From Gordionus sp. m RMFG-2023 (lineage: Eukaryota > Nematomorpha > Gordioida > Chordodea > Parachordodidae): a stretch of 64,000 nucleotides of DNA. Each line of letters starts with the position of its first letter. Position 1 is the first letter of the stretch. The stretch spans positions 1,488,001-1,552,000 of the forward strand of contig NC_088777.1 of NCBI RefSeq assembly GCF_954871325.1, read 5' to 3'. This document shows positions 62,001 to 64,000 of the stretch, piece by piece. A model generated the notes under the pieces. It saw only the letters and a list, made by a program, of their open reading frames with translations. It ran no database searches and was not told the DNA's origin. Both the position numbers and the translations under genes were made by a program.

Positions 62001-63343
62001 TTATTTTTTGAAGTTTTATTTGTTTCACACTCTGTATTCTTATCAATCATTTGATGATAGAAACCTAATTTTTTAAGCGAATAATATACAAAATAATATT
62101 GTGATTTAAAGTTTTAAAATAAAATTAAAAAATTTTGAACAAAGATTTAGCCATTTTAAGGGACCAATATACTATGCCGGGCCTTAAACTCAAGCCAAAC
62201 GACTCTGGTCGGTTTGAAAGCCGATTTTGTCGGCTCGAAATCCATGAATCCCCTTGCATTTTTACTCGAGGTATGGAAGGATCCGTGCTAGGATGTTGGA
62301 TAGCTCACGGAGAAGGTTCTTGATTCTGCTTATTAAAATTCGTCTCAATTTTGTAATGAATTTGCCTAATTAGTGGTGAAATCTCTAAGACTCGCCATTA
62401 AACTCTGTCTTTTTTTATATTCCACTTCATTTACCATTCATTAATTGGAACCTCGTTTATTCCTTCTAGAAGGACTGGCATCTACTTTCAGCGGATCACC
62501 TTATCTGTCAACTTCTTGTTCTTCCCCTCCCATTTCTTTTTATTATTATAATCATTTATATTTGTTTAACATCTATTAATATATAAATTTTTTTAAATTT
62601 AAATTATAGGCAAAATGGTCTTTAAAAACGATACTCTATATCAGGGAATCAAAGATCAAAAGCTGATTCCACTCTCCTATATAGACCCTATTTTTTCGAA
62701 ACCCACTATGGAATATCCATACAATCCAAATGGTAATTGTAAACTAAACTAATTATTAAACAAATTTTATAAAAGATTGGGATTGTACCTTAATAAATGG
62801 GAAAAAAAAGTTGGAATAAATTTCAATGATGGGGGGGGGGGAGGTTGTCACTTCGGAGTTGAATACCCAAATTTTTATCTCAATATCACACAAAGACTCG
62901 CGGTCACTATCCGACCTGACCCGCGAGATCAATTTTTTAAACTCTTTCTCGCTCTTAAATTTAATTTTTTGAAACTCTGTCCGGTTCTCTTAATTTATTT
63001 TTTGAAAACCGAACCGTTCGAAAATTAAATTTTTTTTACAAAAAAAATTAAAATATATAATATGTAAGGTTCGATAGAGGGAACAGCTGGAATATGTTCG
63101 CAAGATGGTCGGCATTTTGCCCTTATGCCGCATCCTGAAAGATGTTTCCTCTCCTGGCAATGGCCTTACATACCTTCCCCTATATCTCGGGCTATTGGGA
63201 ATGTCAAGAATGATCGTGACAAATGTCAGAATGATATCGGTGATAAAACTCCTTCCCTTCGCGCATTTGATTCACTCTATGCTGGTTCGGCGTCTCCTTG
63301 GCTCAAAATGTTTCACAACGTTTATGATTGGTGTCTAATATAA
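40318..63343 (+). CDS. PFAS: Phosphoribosylformylglycinamidine synthase (FGAM synthase), complete, 28 exons
   Basis: Cytosolic enzyme of de novo purine synthesis: FGAR + ATP + glutamine gives FGAM. Exons: 40318-40475, 40517-40609, 40650-40759, 40801-40929, 40974-41063, 45575-45683, 45949-46089, 46362-46486, 46732-46860, 47874-48061, 53221-53314, 53442-53798, 53888-54037, 54353-54543, 55399-55602, 55664-55839, 55951-56342, 56567-56683, 57324-57614, 58093-58254, 58940-58989, 59513-59722, 60200-60548, 60707-60934, 61707-61865, 62145-62315, 62610-62732, 63069-63343. The sum is 4971 nt (1656 codons plus stop) and every phase fits. Order: N-terminal PurS-like domain, linker (SEHSRHWFF), two AIRS-type ATPase halves ([10 protein letters not shown] near 310; GGKDS at 935; HDVSDGG near 1091), glutamine amidotransferase with Cys1445 (GVCNGCQL), His1587 and Glu1589 (PHPER). 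It is about 300 residues longer than human PFAS (about 1340) because of insertions. The exon 15 start is the least certain boundary. Confidence 0.95.
42034..42586 (-). mobile_element. hAT element (family D) with perfect 8-bp target duplication
   Basis: Ends CAGGGACC and GGTCCCTG, flanked by GTTTTTTT at 42026-42033 and 42587-42594. The minus strand encodes [17 protein letters not shown], then [11 protein letters not shown], the hAT dimerisation motif with stops in it. At 553 bp it is a deletion derivative that could move only with help. It is an inverted relative of 33337-33930 and lies in intron 5 of the purine gene. Confidence 0.85.
43640..44000 (-). pseudogene. Relic coding fragment with a SWIM-type zinc finger
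   Basis: Minus-strand frame reads [20 protein letters not shown] at about 43915-43975, fitting the SWIM pattern C-x-C-x(n)-C-x-H with the usual 'CRH' ending. Another frame then gives [16 protein letters not shown] and [18 protein letters not shown] fingers occur at the C-terminus of MULE-type transposases and ZSWIM proteins. No intact frame spans the region, so a dead transposase end is the best guess. Confidence 0.4.
45575..46860 (+). CDS. PFAS: FGAM synthase exons 6-9: linker and first substrate loop
   Basis: Encodes [103 protein letters not shown]. The serine of SEHSRH is split between exons 6 and 7 (AG|T). All acceptors are AG and all four donors are GT. Introns here are 245-272 nt. Confidence 0.95.
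46490..46695. repeat. About 56-bp tandem repeat in FGAM synthase intron 8
   Basis: Four copies of 'aaaccaaacgatattattgt', starting at 46514, 46570, 46627 and 46679; the last is diverged. The array begins within 5 bp of the exon 8 donor and ends near the exon 9 acceptor, so most of this intron is repeat. Confidence 0.85.
46861..47873 (+). other. FGAM synthase intron 9
   Basis: A phase 1 intron of 1013 nt. AT-rich, with no repeat family or coding frame recognised. Confidence 0.7.
47874..48061 (+). CDS. PFAS: FGAM synthase exon 10
   Basis: Encodes [20 protein letters not shown], then [20 protein letters not shown] and GFTRSFG, aligning with the 'IPGYNMPWED' and '[16 protein letters not shown]' region of animal enzymes. 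It ends in frame at KHE before a 5.2-kb intron. Confidence 0.95.
51109..51930 (+). pseudogene. PHD/OTU-like element gene, left-arm copy (broken)
   Basis: Recognisable blocks in order: a PHD-type finger ([12 protein letters not shown]), then the OTU-like core [18 protein letters not shown], then a downstream OTU segment ending near INIMWTY. It does not form one open frame. It is on the same strand as the host purine gene and wholly intronic. Confidence 0.55.
52329..52718 (-). pseudogene. PHD-type zinc finger ORF, right-arm copy (N-terminal part of the element gene)
   Basis: A 129-residue open frame starting [13 protein letters not shown], with the cysteine pairs of a PHD finger (CNIC, CDFC, CSLC) followed by a lysine-rich spacer. 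It covers only the front of the element gene; the OTU region is on the loop side. It is the inverted partner of the sequence at 51109 onward. Judged an element fossil, not a host gene. Confidence 0.5.
53221..54543 (+). CDS. PFAS: FGAM synthase exons 11-14: first ATPase half, with a Ser/Asn-rich insertion
   Basis: Encodes [112 protein letters not shown]. Between the GGGSASS and DFNAVQRGD motifs there are about 40 extra residues (about 479-520), rich in Ser, Asn, His and Asp; human PFAS has a much shorter loop. Introns are 89-315 nt; the exon 12 and 13 junctions fall in Gly codons (phase 1). Confidence 0.95.
54544..55398 (+). other. FGAM synthase intron 14
   Basis: An 855-nt phase 0 intron, AT-rich. 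The exact 3' boundary is the least certain of the model: the AG at 55397-55398 keeps the frame, while the AG at 55436-55437 would put a stop in phase 0. Confidence 0.6.
55399..56342 (+). CDS. PFAS: FGAM synthase exons 15-17: second ATPase half, with a 40-residue insertion
   Basis: Encodes [97 protein letters not shown] and [14 protein letters not shown]. About 43 extra residues (about 867-909, GGG- and charge-rich) separate ANWMWPAK from DGEGAAL, which are nearly adjacent in human PFAS. A short segment after GEQP is missing compared with human. Introns 15 and 16 are 61 and 111 nt. Confidence 0.95.
56567..57614 (+). CDS. PFAS: FGAM synthase exons 18-19
   Basis: Exon 18 (56567-56683): [20 protein letters not shown], then TADLK, matching 'TVRAPGSLVISAYAVCPDIT'. 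Exon 19 (57324-57614): [24 protein letters not shown], then a cysteine-rich lineage-specific stretch, then [17 protein letters not shown]. The 640-nt intron between them has degraded frames reminiscent of a Tc1/mariner-type transposase, too weak to annotate. Confidence 0.9.
57751..58079. repeat. Three tandem copies of a 110-bp unit in FGAM synthase intron 19
   Basis: Units at 57751-57860, 57861-57970 and 57971-58079, each from 'taggagtattaatacaaatt' to 'ttcattgaggttttat', differing at only a few bases. The last copy ends 14 bp before the exon 20 sequence begins at 58093, so the probable branch-point region has been copied three times. The near-identity indicates a recent event. Confidence 0.95.
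58093..59722 (+). CDS. PFAS: FGAM synthase exons 20-22
   Basis: Exon 20: [20 protein letters not shown], the conserved 'GHDVSDGGL' loop. Exon 21 is only 50 nt (58940-58989): [16 protein letters not shown], matching 'VLFAEEPGLVLEV'. Exon 22 (59513-59722): [20 protein letters not shown], then a diverged tail ending LVRDLGGPQ. Its donor is CAG|GCAATA (59723), the second GC-AG intron of the gene; a stop follows 12 nt later and no GT fits in phase 0 except a poor one. Confidence 0.85.
59057..59238. mobile_element. MITE family A copy in intron 21
   Basis: The right end 'aacgagccgtttaacgacacta' region and paired inner segment are clear; the left end is slightly eroded ('gcgcattgttaacggctaac'). It directly abuts a second family A element. 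Confidence 0.65.
59247..59459. mobile_element. MITE family A copy with 8-bp target duplication, intron 21
   Basis: Ends TAGTGTTGTTTAAAAAATC and 'ggcttttttgacaacacta'. Flanks CTTCGGAG (59239-59246) and CTTCGGAC (59460-59467) match at seven of eight positions. It landed beside an older copy. The TAGTG end and 8-bp duplication both fit the hAT superfamily. Confidence 0.75.
60075..60160. repeat. GC-rich repeat family E fragment in intron 22
   Basis: 'aatccggaccgggccatgca' followed by 'tggtatctctgcaggtttct', the shared right end of family E (compare 15680-15706 and 28200-28240). Confidence 0.6.
60200..60934 (+). CDS. PFAS: FGAM synthase exons 23-24: junction to the amidotransferase domain
   Basis: Exon 23: [34 protein letters not shown], then over 60 residues of lineage-specific sequence. 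Exon 24: [27 protein letters not shown], a Lys/Asn-rich insertion, then [20 protein letters not shown], the start of the GATase1 domain. Of two nearby AGs at 60703-60706, only the second keeps phase. Confidence 0.92.
60935..61706 (+). other. FGAM synthase intron 24
   Basis: A 772-nt phase 1 intron. AT-rich, with a short TTTC-rich patch near 60975-61002; nothing else recognised. Confidence 0.7.
61707..63343 (+). CDS. PFAS: FGAM synthase exons 25-28: glutamine amidotransferase domain
   Basis: Exon 25 carries the nucleophile in [18 protein letters not shown]. Exon 26: [33 protein letters not shown]. Exon 27: YPYNPNG. Exon 28: [20 protein letters not shown] with the His and Glu of the triad, then [15 protein letters not shown] and TAA at 63341-63343. 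Introns are 279-336 nt, all phase 1. This is the typical C-terminal end of the large eukaryotic enzyme. Confidence 0.97.
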
Positions 63344-63421
63344 ATAATCAGAGCTATTATAATATCTAAAAGAATATATATCATGGTATTTATTGATTAA
63401 TTTTATGTGATTATTTAATAT

Positions 63422-63427
63422 AATAAA
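63422..63427 (+). terminator. AATAAA polyadenylation signal of the FGAM synthase gene
   Basis: The first AATAAA after the stop codon, 79 nt downstream, followed by T- and GTT-rich sequence ('ttgaagtttattcacttgtt'). Confidence 0.6.
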
Positions 63428-63657
63428 GTTGAAGTTTATTCACTTGTTTAATCATTTATTCAATATTTTATTTTATTAATTTCAAAAAAGGTATCAAATT
63501 AGTTCGAAATTTAATTTTTATAATTATTGCGAAATTTTTAAAATTATAAATTATATTTGAACATAGTCCAAAGTTTGAAAATCTTTAATAAATCTTCAAA
63601 GCTTAATTAAGCCCCTAATACCTCAATGGTCTTCCATATTTGTAAGTCAGCTATATC

Positions 63658-63840
63658 TAGTGTTATTAAACTAACTAACTTTAGTCAACTATAAAACAAC
63701 GCGTATCCATATATTTATCCAAAAATAGTCGAATCAATCTTCAAGTTAACAACTTAGAAGCTTGATTCAATTTTTTAGGCTAAAAAAGCTCGATTAGGCC
63801 ACAATAGAGATGGTCAAAATTAGCTAATTTAATAACACTA
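63658..63840. mobile_element. MITE family C, complete copy with 8-bp target duplication
   Basis: Begins TAGTGTTATTAAACTAACTA and ends 'tagctaatttaataacacta', perfect inverted ends of about 14 bp. Flanks GCTATATC (63650-63657) and GCTTTATC (63841-63848) match at seven of eight positions. Core 'tcaagttaacaacttagaag' as in the other copies. It shares the terminal TAGTGTTrTTAAA with family A, so both may have used the same hAT transposase. Confidence 0.75.
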
Positions 63841-64000
63841 GCTTTATCAATCATATATGACCCGTTCCTTTCATTTATAAAGATTTGAAAATCACGAACG
63901 TCTAAAAAATCATAACTGCAAGAGATATTTTCCTAGTTGTTAAAAGCCTGGTTTGAAGTGAGCGAAGACCGAGATTATAATGGTTTAGATCCGGTTTTCT

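Noticed and set aside
62777-63028. An 83-residue frame in the last FGAM synthase intron
   Set aside because: It lies between two well-supported exons, includes a G-run, and interrupts the protein alignment if included.

Overview
The window is AT-rich nuclear DNA from a eukaryote, most likely an invertebrate animal. The evidence is a 28-exon gene with conserved splice sites, secreted animal-type alpha carbonic anhydrases, and relics of hAT transposons, a LINE and many non-autonomous elements. I cannot name the phylum. Clustered secreted alpha carbonic anhydrases would suit a biomineralising marine invertebrate, but that is inference. There are no prokaryotic operons, CRISPR arrays or rRNA genes.

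Left third (1-21 kb): three intronless alpha carbonic anhydrase genes, all on the minus strand, at 1808-2941, 7690-8748 and 19835-20956. The first two lie in tandem copies of one segment (about 1.0-5.8 kb and 6.9-14.3 kb). The third sits in a more diverged copy whose downstream flank still aligns. The copies differ by insertions: MITEs, a possible LTR-like block, microsatellites and hAT relics.

Middle (20.4-40.3 kb): no intact gene. A large inverted duplication (arms about 20.4-22.9 and 29.6-32.25 kb) carries a truncated fourth carbonic anhydrase (31709-32255). The fragment is cut off where a second, direct duplication begins (about 24.9-27.6 and 32.26-35.9 kb). Transposons inserted into one copy only help order the events. 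The rest is AT-rich repeat DNA with long GAAA, GAGAA and GGAAA tracts.

Right third (40.3-63.4 kb): one complete plus-strand gene for phosphoribosylformylglycinamidine synthase (FGAM synthase, step 4 of de novo purine synthesis), modelled as 28 exons and 1656 codons with every exon phase consistent. Its first four introns are only 40-44 nt, two introns appear to be GC-AG, and the protein carries several long insertions. Intron 5 holds an hAT element with a perfect 8-bp target duplication and a SWIM-finger relic. Intron 10 holds a long inverted repeat with PHD-finger and OTU-like coding sequence.

The carbonic anhydrases and the purine gene have no evident functional link. Most of the remaining sequence is explained by duplications and by small hAT-type elements.
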